NCBI GenBank assembly: GCA_022767075.1
Contig: JALEPP010000052.1
Span: 1-51,353, forward strand
Length of the DNA stretch: 51,353 nt
Source of the DNA: Agathobacter sp.
Lineage (GTDB): Bacteria; Bacillota; Clostridia; Lachnospirales; Lachnospiraceae
Direction: 5' to 3'
Positions 29,097 through 39,128 of the stretch are shown here, piece by piece (position 1 is the first letter of the stretch; every line of letters begins with the position of its first letter). The position numbers and the translations under genes were made by a program. Under the pieces are notes generated by a model that ran no database searches, had not been told where the DNA came from, and saw only the letters and a program-made list of their open reading frames with translations.

Positions 29097-29246
29097 ATAT
29101 AGTTTTTAATACTACATCATAGGTTTTATATGTCCTTATCATAATACAAATAATACGAAATGAAATGGTTTTTATTATTTTTTTATAATTTGTGGTGATT
29201 CTCCTGACTTTGGTAGAATTTTGGTATATTTTTTTATGCCAACAGA

Positions 29247-29275
29247 TTGACAATTTTTTATCAAAGTGGTAGAAT
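29247..29275 (+). promoter_or_regulatory. consensus sigma-A promoter of crotonase gene
   Basis: TTGACA - 17 nt - TAGAAT. Confidence 0.8.
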
Positions 29276-29319
29276 CTGTTTATCTGTTAAAAGATTAACT
29301 ATTAGGAGGACGATAGGAA

Positions 29320-30123
29320 ATGGCTGAATTTAAAAATTTAACATTGGAAGTCGCTGACGGAATTGCTACACTTGCAATCTCACGTCCAGCAGCATTAAAC
29401 GCTTTGAACAGCGAGACATTAGACGAGCTCAACGTTTGCTTAAGCGAAATCGAGAAAAATGACGACATTAAGGTTGTTATTTTAACCGGTGGTCCGGACA
29501 AGAAGGACAACGCATTTAAGTCATTCGTAGCAGGAGCTGATATCGCTGAGATGGTGAACTTCACTGCACCAGAAGCAAGAGCTTTCGGTATCAAAGCCAG
29601 TGAGCCTTTCTTCAAATTGAACAACATGCGTCAGGTTACTATCGCTGCTGTTAACGGATTTGCACTTGGCGGTGGATGCGAAATCGCTATGGCATGTGAT
29701 ATCCGTATCGCAAGCGACAATGCTATCTTCGGACAGCCAGAGACTGGTCTTGGAATCATCCCTGGATTCGGCGGAACTCAGAGACTTGCTCGTCTTGTTG
29801 GAATGGGACGTGCAAAAGAATTGATTTTCACCTGTGACAACATCGACGCCAACGAAGCTTACCGCATCGGCCTTGTAAATAAAGTAGTTGCAAAAGAAGA
29901 GCTTATGCCAACCGCTAAAGCTATGGCAGCTAAGATTATTTCAAAAGGTAGCTACGCTATATCTGTTGCAAAAGCAGCAATCAACAACGGCTACGACATG
30001 GACATCAAGAACGCAGTTGAGATGGAAGCTAACCTCTTCGGCGTAGTAAACGATACCCATGACAAGAAGGAAGGTATGGGCGCATTCTTAGAGAAGCGTG
30101 CTGCTAACCTTACTGATTTCTAA
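29320..30123 (+). CDS. crt: enoyl-CoA hydratase/crotonase
   Basis: 'AVNGFALGGGCEIAMACDIRIAS', 'FGQPETGLGIIPGFGGTQRLARLVG'. Confidence 0.92.
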   Translation: MAEFKNLTLEVADGIATLAISRPAALNALNSETLDELNVCLSEIEKNDDIKVVILTGGPDKKDNAFKSFVAGADIAEMVNFTAPEARAFGIKASEPFFKLNNMRQVTIAAVNGFALGGGCEIAMACDIRIASDNAIFGQPETGLGIIPGFGGTQRLARLVGMGRAKELIFTCDNIDANEAYRIGLVNKVVAKEELMPTAKAMAAKIISKGSYAISVAKAAINNGYDMDIKNAVEMEANLFGVVNDTHDKKEGMGAFLEKRAANLTDF

Positions 30124-30173
30124 TTCGCTTTTCCATATTAATTCACTATAGAAAAGATTTTTCCACTAAAAAA

Positions 30174-30194
30174 GACGCGTGTTTTACACGCGTC
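30174..30194 (+). terminator. bidirectional-looking intrinsic terminator
   Basis: gacgcgtgt ttt acacgcgtc flanked by A-run and T-run; lies between convergent crt and serS. Confidence 0.85.
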
Positions 30195-30213
30195 TTTTTC
30201 TATCTGTAATTGT

Positions 30214-31503
30214 CTATTTAGTCGGAATCAATTTTTCCTGACCGCCCATGTATGGCTGTAATGCTTTTGGAATATTCACAGAGCCATCTGCATTGAGGTT
30301 ATTCTCAAGGAAAGCAATGAGCATACGTGGTGGTGCCACTACGGTGTTGTTTAAGGTGTGTGCAAAGTATTTGCTTCCGTCTTCCCCTTTTACACGAATT
30401 TTGAGACGTCTTGCCTGAGCATCTCCAAGGTTCGAACAGCTTCCTACCTCGAAATACTTCTTCTGACGAGGTGACCATGCCTCTACGTCACAGGATTTTA
30501 CTTTAAGGTCTGCAAGGTCACCGGAGCAGCACTCTAAGGTACGTACCGGAATATCCAGACTTCTGAACAAATCTACCGTATTCTGCCAGAGCTTCTCATA
30601 CCACATCTTTGATTCTTCCGGTTTACATACTACTACCATTTCCTGTTTCTCGAACTGATGGATACGGTAAACACCACGCTCCTCAATACCATGAGCTCCT
30701 TTTTCCTTACGGAAGCATGGAGAATAGCTGGTAAGGGTGTATGGAAGCTTGGCTTCATCGTTGATGGTGTCAATGAATTTACCAATCATTGAGTGCTCTG
30801 AGGTACCGATCAAATAGAGGTCCTCTCCCTCAATTTTGTACATCATGGCATCCATCTCTTCGAAGCTCATAACACCGGTTACAACGTTAGAACGAATCAT
30901 AAATGGTGGAATTACGTAGGTGAATCCACGGTTAATCATAAAGTCCCTTGCATAGGAGATGACAGATGAATGTAATCTGGCAATGTCTCCCATCAGATAG
31001 TAGAAGCCGTTTCCTGCCACTCTTCCTGCGGCATCTAGGTCGATACCATCGAAGCGCTCCATAATCTCGGTATGGTATGGTACCTCGAAATCCGGAACAA
31101 CCGGCTCACCGTATTTCTGAATCTCAACGTTGCAGCTGTCGTCCGGTCCAATCGGAACAGAAGGATCAATGATGTTTGGAATGCTCATCATGATGTTGGT
31201 TACTTTCTCTGAAAGCTCCTTTTCCATTGGTTCAAGCTCTGCAAGTCTCTTAGAAATCTGAGCCACCTCTGCTTTTACAGCTTCCGCTTCTTCCTTTTTG
31301 CCCTGTGCCATCAAAGCTCCAATCTGCTTTGATATCTGATTCTTTTTGGCGCGCAGCTCATCGGCTTCCTGCTGAGCAGCTCTGGACTGCTTGTCTAACT
31401 CTATTACCTCATCCACAAGTGGAAGCTTGTGATCCTGAAATTTCTTTTTGATGTTCTCTTTTACCGCATCTGGGTTTTCACGTAAAAATTTTAAATCAAT
31501 CAT
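30214..31503 (-). CDS. serS: seryl-tRNA synthetase
   Basis: 'MIDLKFLRENPDAVKENIKKKF', 'GTSEHSMIG', 'CFRKEKGAHGIEERGVYRIHQFEKQEM'. Confidence 0.97.
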   Translation of the reverse strand: MIDLKFLRENPDAVKENIKKKFQDHKLPLVDEVIELDKQSRAAQQEADELRAKKNQISKQIGALMAQGKKEEAEAVKAEVAQISKRLAELEPMEKELSEKVTNIMMSIPNIIDPSVPIGPDDSCNVEIQKYGEPVVPDFEVPYHTEIMERFDGIDLDAAGRVAGNGFYYLMGDIARLHSSVISYARDFMINRGFTYVIPPFMIRSNVVTGVMSFEEMDAMMYKIEGEDLYLIGTSEHSMIGKFIDTINDEAKLPYTLTSYSPCFRKEKGAHGIEERGVYRIHQFEKQEMVVVCKPEESKMWYEKLWQNTVDLFRSLDIPVRTLECCSGDLADLKVKSCDVEAWSPRQKKYFEVGSCSNLGDAQARRLKIRVKGEDGSKYFAHTLNNTVVAPPRMLIAFLENNLNADGSVNIPKALQPYMGGQEKLIPTK

Positions 31504-31604
31504 GGTTATGCCCTTCCTACTTTTATTTCACTTTTGACATTGTACTCTGAAATGGCTCAAAATACAAGTGTTTCCAACATATCTAAGGCTATTTGCCGGC
31601 AAAA

Positions 31605-32837
31605 TCAACAATCGCGAATTAATTGCTCCGCCCTGTTTTCCCAGGTATGTTTCCTGCTAACCTTTCGATATCCATTTTCTCTCCCCTGAGCTATTTTGAT
31701 ACCCCCAAAAACCGCTCTGCTGATATCAGAGGACTCTATCAGTTCCTTTACAAGGCCGGTTATCTCCTCTTCCCTGCCCGGTACAAAATAGCAGATTCCC
31801 TCTCCAGCCTGCAGTTCTTCCCTTAAGTAATCACTGGCATCGCTGATACAGATTGTACCATGCAGTAAGGCTGTAAAGACCCTGTCATGGGCGCCATCCC
31901 GAAACAATGGCATAATATTGAGAGCGAGCTTGCTTTCTGCAATTGCTTTTACACAGGCTTTTGAATCTCCGGACGCAAGGGTGGTTACGTTATCCGGAAT
32001 TTGTTCCCATAGCTCCTCCCATCCACTTCCCATAAGCTGAAGCGGTAAGCCTGCTCCTGCCAGGTTGCGGATAACCGAACCTCTGATTTCATTGCGAAAA
32101 TAAAAATCCAAAAAAATACTTCTCTTTAATTCCTGAAGCATTTGCTCCCGATTTCCGTCACAGACATCCAACAGGGCCTGTTCCAGGGTAAGCCCCGGAT
32201 TTGTTTGCATGTGCTTTATGATATGGTGATAGAAGCTCTGCCTTCTGGAATCCAAGGAATTCAGATAGGTCTTAACATGCCTCTGGGGGGTATAATTTCC
32301 CGTAAAGACAATATGACTTTTCTTCTTCTCCCACAATTCCTGCTGTTCATAAGTCCCATCCAAAAAGCCGTTTCCCGCCAACGGGAAAAATTGATTCTCC
32401 CTCATCCAAGGGTACTTTTCGTTCAAATGCTCATCTATGAACCTTTTGTGGTTTCTGTCCACCGATAAATGAACATAAGAAAAATCCCCATAACGGTTTC
32501 TATCCTCTTCCAACTTTTGGAATCTCCCAAAGAAGTGATACGGATGATCGCAAAGAAGGTGATATACCTTTGCATGGCTTTTTTCTCCTTGCCAGATATA
32601 ACCCGTTTTACGATCGTACACTGCGGTCTCCCTCTTAAGCCCCCGAAAGCTAAAAAGGAATACTAAGGTGGGAGTCTTAAGGTATTGAATCAGGGCTTTT
32701 CTCTCCTCCTCCCCTGCATCCAAGTCTCCATAACGAACCAAAAGGCCACGCATTCGAAATGCCTGGCCCATTTGCTTTGCAAAATAATTGAGGGTTTCAT
32801 CATCCCCATTCAGAAACAAAATTTGTTGTATGTTCAC
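31605..32837 (-). CDS. CgeB-like/DUF3880-type glycosyltransferase
   Basis: 'GSGWEELWEQIPDNV', 'SKLALNIMPLFRDGAHDRVFTALLHGTICISDASDYL'. Confidence 0.65.
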   Translation of the reverse strand: MNIQQILFLNGDDETLNYFAKQMGQAFRMRGLLVRYGDLDAGEEERKALIQYLKTPTLVFLFSFRGLKRETAVYDRKTGYIWQGEKSHAKVYHLLCDHPYHFFGRFQKLEEDRNRYGDFSYVHLSVDRNHKRFIDEHLNEKYPWMRENQFFPLAGNGFLDGTYEQQELWEKKKSHIVFTGNYTPQRHVKTYLNSLDSRRQSFYHHIIKHMQTNPGLTLEQALLDVCDGNREQMLQELKRSIFLDFYFRNEIRGSVIRNLAGAGLPLQLMGSGWEELWEQIPDNVTTLASGDSKACVKAIAESKLALNIMPLFRDGAHDRVFTALLHGTICISDASDYLREELQAGEGICYFVPGREEEITGLVKELIESSDISRAVFGGIKIAQGRENGYRKVSRKHTWENRAEQLIRDC

Positions 32838-32884
32838 ACGACACTCCTTTTGTCTTATCTTGCACTCATTTCACTTCTATGTCA

Positions 32885-34132
32885 TTACTGGAAGTTCTGA
32901 AGAGGATACTTGTCCGTTAATGTCTTCACGATTGCACACGCCTTCTCGATGGCTGCATCACCCTCTTTTATCAGAAGAGCGATTGCCTCTGCAACCTGAT
33001 CAAAGTCATCCTCCTTTAATCCTCTTGATGTGGCAGCCGGGGTTCCAAGGCGTACACCACTGGTTACAAACGGAGACTGTGGATCATTTGGAATGGTGTT
33101 CTTATTTGCAGTGATATGTGCTTCATCCAGAAGCTTCTCTACTGCTTTTCCTGTTAATCCAAATGGAGTTAAATCCACCAGCATTAAGTGGTTGTCGGTT
33201 CCATCTGATACAATCTTGATACCACGGTTCTTAAGACCATTGCAAAGAGCCTGTGCATTTTTTACTACCTGCTCCTGGTAGGCTTTAAATTCCGGCTGCA
33301 ATGCTTCCTTAAAGCATACCGCTTTTGCAGCAATGACATGCATCAAAGGTCCACCCTGGGTTCCCGGGAAGATTGCCTTGTTGAAATTGTATTTATCCTG
33401 CATTACCTGACTGCAAAGAATCATACCTCCACGAGGTCCTCTTAAGGTCTTGTGTGTGGTGGTTGTTACCACATGGGCATATGGAATTGGGCTTGGATGA
33501 AGCCCTGCCGCTACAAGACCTGCAATGTGAGCCATATCTACCATAAGAACTGCATCTACACTGTCTGCAATTTCACGGAAGCGCTTGAAGTCGATGGTTC
33601 TGGCATAAGCAGAGGCTCCGGCGATAATCATCTTTGGCTGGCACTCTTTTGCAATGCGCTCCACCTCATCGTAATCAATAAAGCCTTCGTCATTGACACC
33701 ATAAGGAACGATATTAAAATAGCTTCCTGAGAAGTTAACCTTTGATCCATGGGTTAAGTGTCCGCCGTGATCTAAGTTCATTCCCATTACCGTATCACCC
33801 GGTTTTAAAATAGCAAACTGAACTGCCATATTGGCCTGTGCTCCTGAGTGTGGCTGTACGTTTACATACTCACATCCAAAGAGCTCCTTGGCACGTTCTC
33901 TTGCAAGCTCTTCCACCACATCCACGCACTGGCACCCGCCGTAATATCTCTTTCCAGGGTACCCTTCCGCATACTTGTTGGTAAGGATACTTCCCATTGT
34001 GGACATGACAGCCGGACTTACCCAGTTCTCTGATGCGATAAGCTCGATGTGGCTGTTTTGTCTGTCGAACTCGTCAACGATAGCCTGTGATACTTCAGGG
34101 TCTACTGATTTGATGTCTGATAACGAATACAT
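32885..34132 (-). CDS. glyA: serine hydroxymethyltransferase
   Basis: '[15 protein letters not shown]', '[13 protein letters not shown]', '[19 protein letters not shown]'. Confidence 0.97.
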   Translation of the reverse strand: MYSLSDIKSVDPEVSQAIVDEFDRQNSHIELIASENWVSPAVMSTMGSILTNKYAEGYPGKRYYGGCQCVDVVEELARERAKELFGCEYVNVQPHSGAQANMAVQFAILKPGDTVMGMNLDHGGHLTHGSKVNFSGSYFNIVPYGVNDEGFIDYDEVERIAKECQPKMIIAGASAYARTIDFKRFREIADSVDAVLMVDMAHIAGLVAAGLHPSPIPYAHVVTTTTHKTLRGPRGGMILCSQVMQDKYNFNKAIFPGTQGGPLMHVIAAKAVCFKEALQPEFKAYQEQVVKNAQALCNGLKNRGIKIVSDGTDNHLMLVDLTPFGLTGKAVEKLLDEAHITANKNTIPNDPQSPFVTSGVRLGTPAATSRGLKEDDFDQVAEAIALLIKEGDAAIEKACAIVKTLTDKYPLQNFQ

Positions 34133-34226
34133 ATTTTTCTCCTCTTCTTTTCCTCTTGTCCTGTTCGTGCAGTAAAGACAATTATCTTCCCTTAAAGGAC
34201 ATTTTGATTATTATAACTTTCTGCCT

Positions 34227-34565
34227 TTAGAAATTCAAGCCAAAAACAAGAAATTTTCCAGAAATAGACAAATACACAACTATGGCCACCTGAATGATAA
34301 GAATAAGCGGCATTCCCACCACAAAATACCAGTGCTTCGTCTTATGCCGGAAGAGATACATTCCCGTTAGGGTGCCGATGCTCCCTCCTAATAAGCTCAC
34401 AAGGAACAACTGCTTTTCCGGGATTCTCCATTTTTTCTTAACGGCCCTTCTTTTATCTACAGCCATAACCAATATGCCAAGGATGTTCATCACAAGAATA
34501 TAACCGATAACGATACGCAAGTTGTTGTCTCCCTCCTTTATTCGCCTGTAAGTGTGCAGATACAC
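34227..34565 (-). CDS. DUF1294-like small membrane protein
   Basis: 'MAVDKRRAVKKKWRIPEKQLFLVSLLGGSIGTLTGMYLFRHKTKHW'. Confidence 0.8.
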   Translation of the reverse strand: MYLHTYRRIKEGDNNLRIVIGYILVMNILGILVMAVDKRRAVKKKWRIPEKQLFLVSLLGGSIGTLTGMYLFRHKTKHWYFVVGMPLILIIQVAIVVYLSISGKFLVFGLNF

Positions 34566-34602
34566 ATCTTTTGTGTGTAACGGGTTTCTCCCTGCTTAAG
34601 AA

Positions 34603-34638
34603 AAACCCCCAGAAGAACAACTCTCCTGAGGGTTTCCC
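34603..34638 (-). terminator. probable intrinsic terminator after secDF
   Basis: Minus strand AAACCCTCAGGAGAG...CTTCTGGGGGTTTTT. Confidence 0.6.
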
Positions 34639-34674
34639 CGTTTTATCCTATTGGTGGAGTCGGACTCCATCACA

Positions 34675-36924
34675 TTATTTTGCGGCTTTCTTCAATGCGC
34701 GAACCTTCATCATGTACCAAAGCTCGGTTGCGATAAAGATCGATGAGTATGCTCCTGAGATTAAGCCTACCATAAGTGGCAATGCGAACTCACGGATAGA
34801 AGCGATACCGAGGATGTAGAGAACCACTACAGTAATAAAGGTTGTGATAGAAGTATTGATACTTCTTGAGAGTGTCTGAGTAAGGGAACGGTTTGCAATC
34901 TCCGCAACCTCCTCGGCACTCTTAATCTCACGTCCATGAAGGTTCTCACGAATACGGTCAAAGATAACAATGGTATCGTTGACTGAGTATCCTACGATAG
35001 TAAGCATACATGCAATAAAGGTGTTACCCACAGAAATACGAATCAAAGCGTAGGTTGCAAGTACAATCAATACATCATGGGCAAGTGCCACAACAGCTGA
35101 TGTTGCAAACTTGAAGTCCTTGAATCGGAATCTGATGTAAATCAGAATAAACAATACTGCTACAATTACCGCTACGATAGCGCTTGAACGCATTTCGTTT
35201 GAAATCGTTGCACTGATTGACTGGGTCGTAATAGAATCCTCTGCTACTCCATATACTTCAACAATTTTGTCTGCCATTGCCTGTCTCTCTTCCTGAGATA
35301 GGGTTCTGGTCTTGATGGTAATATCAGTAGAGTTGTCTACTGCATTAATCTGAACAGCAGAATCTCCTGTGATCTTCTCTACCCAGGCCATAACCTCTGC
35401 TTCATTCTCATCCGGAGAATAGTTTTGGCCAAAATCAAAGGTGGTAGAGGTTCCGCCTACGAACTCTAAGCTGTAGTTTAAAGCTTTTCCTGAGGTTGCA
35501 CCATGGATTCCCATAGATACGATTCCTGCAAGAATCACAACAAGGGAAATTGCCATATATACGAAGCGATGCTTCATAAAGTCAATGGTCTTATTATCTT
35601 TTGCACGTCCATAGAATTTCTCATTCTTAAGACCAACTGCAAAAAGAGCACGTAAAACAAACTTTGCTACCACTAATGCGGTGAACATTGAGATGACAAT
35701 AGAAATCATCAGGGTGTAAGCAAATCCTTTTACGGTACCGGATCCAAGGAGCATCAAGATCAATGCTACGATGAAGGTTGTGATGTTACCATCTAAGATT
35801 GCAGATAATGCCTTGTGGTATCCATTGTTGATAGATGCCCATACGGTATTGCCCGCTGCAATTTCCTCACGGATACGGGCGAAGGTGATTACGTTGGCAT
35901 CTACCGCCATACCGATACCTAAGATGACACCGGCGATACCCGGCAGGGTTAACGTCACCTCAAACATATGAATAAATGCAACAGTCATGGTGATGTAGAT
36001 AGCAAGAGCAACGTCTGCTGCCACACCAGGAACTCCGTACATTACCACCATGAAAATCATCACCAAAATCAAACCGATGATTGCGGCCTTGATACTGGTG
36101 GAGATTGCTGCGCTACCAAGCTGCGCTCCTACTACATTGGATTCCAGCTCTGTAAGCTTTAAGTTAATGGCACCGACACGGATAAAGGTGGCAATCTCTT
36201 GACACTCTTCGTATGTATCGATACCGGTGATTACACATTTGCCATCGCCAATTACCTGACTTACTGTGGCAACGCTGATAAAATGTCCATCGTAGTAGAT
36301 ACCAATTGAATCACCACTTTCTTTTGCTTCCTTTGTAGCCTCTGCAAAAATATCAGTAGCTTCATCGTTGAATACTAAGCTGACAACAGGCTCATTGGTT
36401 CCATAGGTCTGATTCTGCTGGTAAGTAGCTTCTGCGTTTTTCACGCCGTTTCCATCAAAAATCACAGAGCCATTTTCAATGAGGGTCTCAATATCTGTTG
36501 TAAGGACACTGTTACCCACTTGTGCATCATACTGATAGTTTAAGTTTCCTTCGCTGTCCTTCTGCTTGATGAAGTACAAAGAACCCGGACTTCCCAGCCC
36601 TTCTAATACTGCATTTGCATCACTAACACCCGGAATCTCTACCGCGATACGATCGGTACCTACCTGATATACCGCATACTCGGTGCTGTAGCTTTCTGCA
36701 CGTTCTTCCAATTTTGCAATGGTGTCATTGATATCTGTCTGGGACGGGTTATCGTCTTCAATCTGATAGGTAATGGAAACTCCACCAGACAAATCCAATC
36801 CAAGTTTGATTCCGTCATCACTCTTTTTGCTGGTCTTACCGGTAATATCAAACGCATACCATCCCAGTAATACCATGAAAACCAGAGTGATGGAAAGGAT
36901 GACATATCCTTTACTCTTTTTCAT
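34675..36924 (-). CDS. secDF: SecD-SecF fusion protein translocase subunit
   Basis: 'KLGLDLSGGVSITYQI', 'GMAVDANVITFARIREE', 'EFVGGTSTTFDF', 'GYSVNDTIVIFDRIREN'; 749 aa. Confidence 0.95.
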   Translation of the reverse strand: MKKSKGYVILSITLVFMVLLGWYAFDITGKTSKKSDDGIKLGLDLSGGVSITYQIEDDNPSQTDINDTIAKLEERAESYSTEYAVYQVGTDRIAVEIPGVSDANAVLEGLGSPGSLYFIKQKDSEGNLNYQYDAQVGNSVLTTDIETLIENGSVIFDGNGVKNAEATYQQNQTYGTNEPVVSLVFNDEATDIFAEATKEAKESGDSIGIYYDGHFISVATVSQVIGDGKCVITGIDTYEECQEIATFIRVGAINLKLTELESNVVGAQLGSAAISTSIKAAIIGLILVMIFMVVMYGVPGVAADVALAIYITMTVAFIHMFEVTLTLPGIAGVILGIGMAVDANVITFARIREEIAAGNTVWASINNGYHKALSAILDGNITTFIVALILMLLGSGTVKGFAYTLMISIVISMFTALVVAKFVLRALFAVGLKNEKFYGRAKDNKTIDFMKHRFVYMAISLVVILAGIVSMGIHGATSGKALNYSLEFVGGTSTTFDFGQNYSPDENEAEVMAWVEKITGDSAVQINAVDNSTDITIKTRTLSQEERQAMADKIVEVYGVAEDSITTQSISATISNEMRSSAIVAVIVAVLFILIYIRFRFKDFKFATSAVVALAHDVLIVLATYALIRISVGNTFIACMLTIVGYSVNDTIVIFDRIRENLHGREIKSAEEVAEIANRSLTQTLSRSINTSITTFITVVVLYILGIASIREFALPLMVGLISGAYSSIFIATELWYMMKVRALKKAAK

Positions 36925-36946
36925 TGTTAATTACCTCTTCCTTTAT

Positions 36947-38308
36947 TTATTCTTCCATCTCTGCTTCTGCAGCTTTGATCATAATTGCACACTCCACTCG
37001 TTTCTTCTGAAGCTCGCATCCGATATCGTATGCGTTTAAAATGCTTCCGTGGAAATTGTAAGAGTTTGCCGCACAACCACCGGAGCAGTAGAATCTGGCA
37101 AAGCAGTTACGGCATTTTTCTTTGGCGTATACATTACAGCATTTGAACTCGTCCTGAATATCCGTACGCTTGATGCCGTTCCATACATCACCCATCAGGA
37201 AATCCTCGTTTCCTACAAACTGGTGACATGGATATAAATCTCCCCAAGGAGTTACTGCCAAATATTCGGTTCCCGATCCGCATCCTGACAGACGCTTGGC
37301 CACACAAGGACCGCCCTCCAGGTCAATCATAAAGTGGAAGAAGTTAAAGTCCTCTCCCGCTTTCTTTCTGCGAATCATTTCCTTTGCAAGACGATCGTAC
37401 TCTTCACAGATAACCGGAATATCTTCCTCTGTAATTGCGTACGGGTCCTCCGGCTGAGCCACAACCGGCTCCACAGAAATCTGCTTAAAGCCAAGGTCTG
37501 CCAGGTGAAGTACGTCATTTGAGAAATCGGTATTATAGTGGGTGAAGGTACCTCTTACATAGTAGCGCTCCTGATTGCGGCTCTCCGCAAGCTTCTGAAA
37601 CTTCGGAACAATCAGGTCATAGCTTCCTGCTCCCTTTCTAAATGGGCGCATACGATCGTGGACTTCCTTACGTCCATCGATACTAAGTACCACGTTATCC
37701 ATTTCCTTGTTGGCAAATTCCATGATGTCATCATTTAAAAGAACACCATTGGTGGTAAGGGTAAAACGGAAGTGCTTGTCGTGAAGCTTCTCCTGCTCTC
37801 TTCCGTATGCAACCAGCTGTTTTACTACATCAAAATTCATAAGAGGCTCACCACCGAAGAAGTCCACCTCCAGGTTGCGTCTCTGACCGGAGTTTGCAAT
37901 CAGGAAATCCAAAGCCTGTTTTCCGGTCTCATAGCTCATAAGAGCTCTTCTGCCATGGTACTCTCCCTCCTCTGCGAAGCAGTACTGACAGGCTAAGTTA
38001 CAGTCATGGGCAATATGTAAGCAAAGGGCTTTTACCACAGTTGGACGCTTTTTAAAGTCCATGATGTAGTTTTCATAAGCGTCCTTTGTGAACAGCTCCT
38101 CATCATCCTTTAAGCTTTGAACCTCATCCAAAGCCTCCTTAATCTCCGACTCCGGATAAGTTCCCTTCAAGGCTTCGATAATCTCTTCTCCGGATTTCTC
38201 CTCAAACATTGCAATCACATCGTATGTGACATCGTCCACCACATGGATGGCACCACTATTTACATCTAAGACAATATTATAGCCGTTGTTCTTATACTGA
38301 TGAACCAC
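36947..38308 (-). CDS. scfB: SCIFF (ranthipeptide) radical SAM/SPASM maturase
   Basis: 'CLHIAHDCNLACQYCFAEEGEYHG' (CxxxCxxC), SPASM Cys cluster 'CNVYAKEKCRNCFARFYCSGGC'; directly follows a SCIFF precursor. Confidence 0.93.
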   Translation of the reverse strand: MVHQYKNNGYNIVLDVNSGAIHVVDDVTYDVIAMFEEKSGEEIIEALKGTYPESEIKEALDEVQSLKDDEELFTKDAYENYIMDFKKRPTVVKALCLHIAHDCNLACQYCFAEEGEYHGRRALMSYETGKQALDFLIANSGQRRNLEVDFFGGEPLMNFDVVKQLVAYGREQEKLHDKHFRFTLTTNGVLLNDDIMEFANKEMDNVVLSIDGRKEVHDRMRPFRKGAGSYDLIVPKFQKLAESRNQERYYVRGTFTHYNTDFSNDVLHLADLGFKQISVEPVVAQPEDPYAITEEDIPVICEEYDRLAKEMIRRKKAGEDFNFFHFMIDLEGGPCVAKRLSGCGSGTEYLAVTPWGDLYPCHQFVGNEDFLMGDVWNGIKRTDIQDEFKCCNVYAKEKCRNCFARFYCSGGCAANSYNFHGSILNAYDIGCELQKKRVECAIMIKAAEAEMEE

Positions 38309-38390
38309 TACAATAGTCCTCTCTTTCTATCTATAATTTATCCAAAGAGCTGTCTTTTCGCTCTTTTGTATGCATGCTGCACATTTAAGC

Positions 38391-38419
38391 AAAAAAAGAC
38401 CGCCCGATACCGAACGGTC
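38391..38419 (-). terminator. intrinsic terminator between scfA and its maturase gene
   Basis: Minus strand GACCGTTCG-GTAT-CGGGCGGTC-TTTTTTT, 14 nt past the scfA stop. Confidence 0.85.
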
Positions 38420-38433
38420 CGTTTGAACACAAA

Positions 38434-38577
38434 TTATTTGTTCTGCTCGCAGGTCTGGTTTCCTACTGTACAAGAAGTTTTGCAAGCTGACTGGCAAGAA
38501 GTCTGGCACTCACCACATCCGCCTTTTTTGATAGTGTTCTGTAATTTCTTTGTATTTAAGGTCTTTACATGTTTCAT
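38434..38577 (-). CDS. scfA: SCIFF family precursor peptide (six Cys in forty-five residues)
   Basis: MKHVKTLNTKKLQNTIKKGGCGECQTSCQSACKTSCTVGNQTCEQNK; six Cys; start re-called inside ORF 38434..38655. Confidence 0.95.
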   Translation of the reverse strand: MKHVKTLNTKKLQNTIKKGGCGECQTSCQSACKTSCTVGNQTCEQNK

Positions 38578-38632
38578 GGTTTTTCTCCTTTTCGATCTTA
38601 TTGACAGAGCCTCTGCCCTGTCTATCTTGAAC

Positions 38633-38662
38633 ATTATAGCATAGCAATCTGCCATTATTCAA
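38633..38662 (-). promoter_or_regulatory. promoter of scfA
   Basis: Minus strand TTGAAT - 18 nt - TATAAT with TGc extended -10. Confidence 0.75.
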
Positions 38663-39128
38663 GCTTTTTCTTAATATCTGACACAACACGCTCCACCATG
38701 TTGTCTACATACTTCTCCTTAATCTCGTCAATCCGGTCCACCACATTCTGCTGCTGTCCCAAAGAAACGATATACCCTCTTGTGGGAGTCTCGGATCCCT
38801 CCAGAGAAATCAGACAGCCTCCCAGGTCGCTGATTATGGTATCCAGCTCACCGGCAAAATAGTCCGTGACATTTTCCACGGTAGGCATAGTAACATCAAA
38901 AGGAGCAACTTCATTCATAATACGATTCTGATAGGTTGATAAAAACCGGTCTACTGCCTTCTCAAACACACTAAACTCAATGAACTCATCTCCCGGCATT
39001 ATGATAACCGTCACAAATTCCCACGTGTGGGGATGTACCTGTCCCGGCTTTCCGTTGAAAATAATATAGTGGTTCATATTCAAATAGGATTTTAATCGAT
39101 ATTCCCGATAAATATTTCCCTTTCTCAC
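38655..39128 (-). CDS. 6-pyruvoyl-tetrahydropterin synthase-like protein (XrtG-system associated), copy B
   Basis: 'VHPHTWEFVTV' (HxH), 'EFSVFEKAVDRFLSTYQNRIMNEVAPF', 'PTVENVTDYF', 'ISLEGSETPTRGYIV' follow the PTPS motif order. Confidence 0.7.
   Translation of the reverse strand: MRKGNIYREYRLKSYLNMNHYIIFNGKPGQVHPHTWEFVTVIIMPGDEFIEFSVFEKAVDRFLSTYQNRIMNEVAPFDVTMPTVENVTDYFAGELDTIISDLGGCLISLEGSETPTRGYIVSLGQQQNVVDRIDEIKEKYVDNMVERVVSDIKKKLE

Noticed and set aside
38434-38655. 73-aa version of the SCIFF ORF starting MADCYAIMF
   Set aside because: Extension covers the scfA promoter and 5'UTR; the 47-aa form starting MKHVKTLNTKKL matches SCIFF precursor size.
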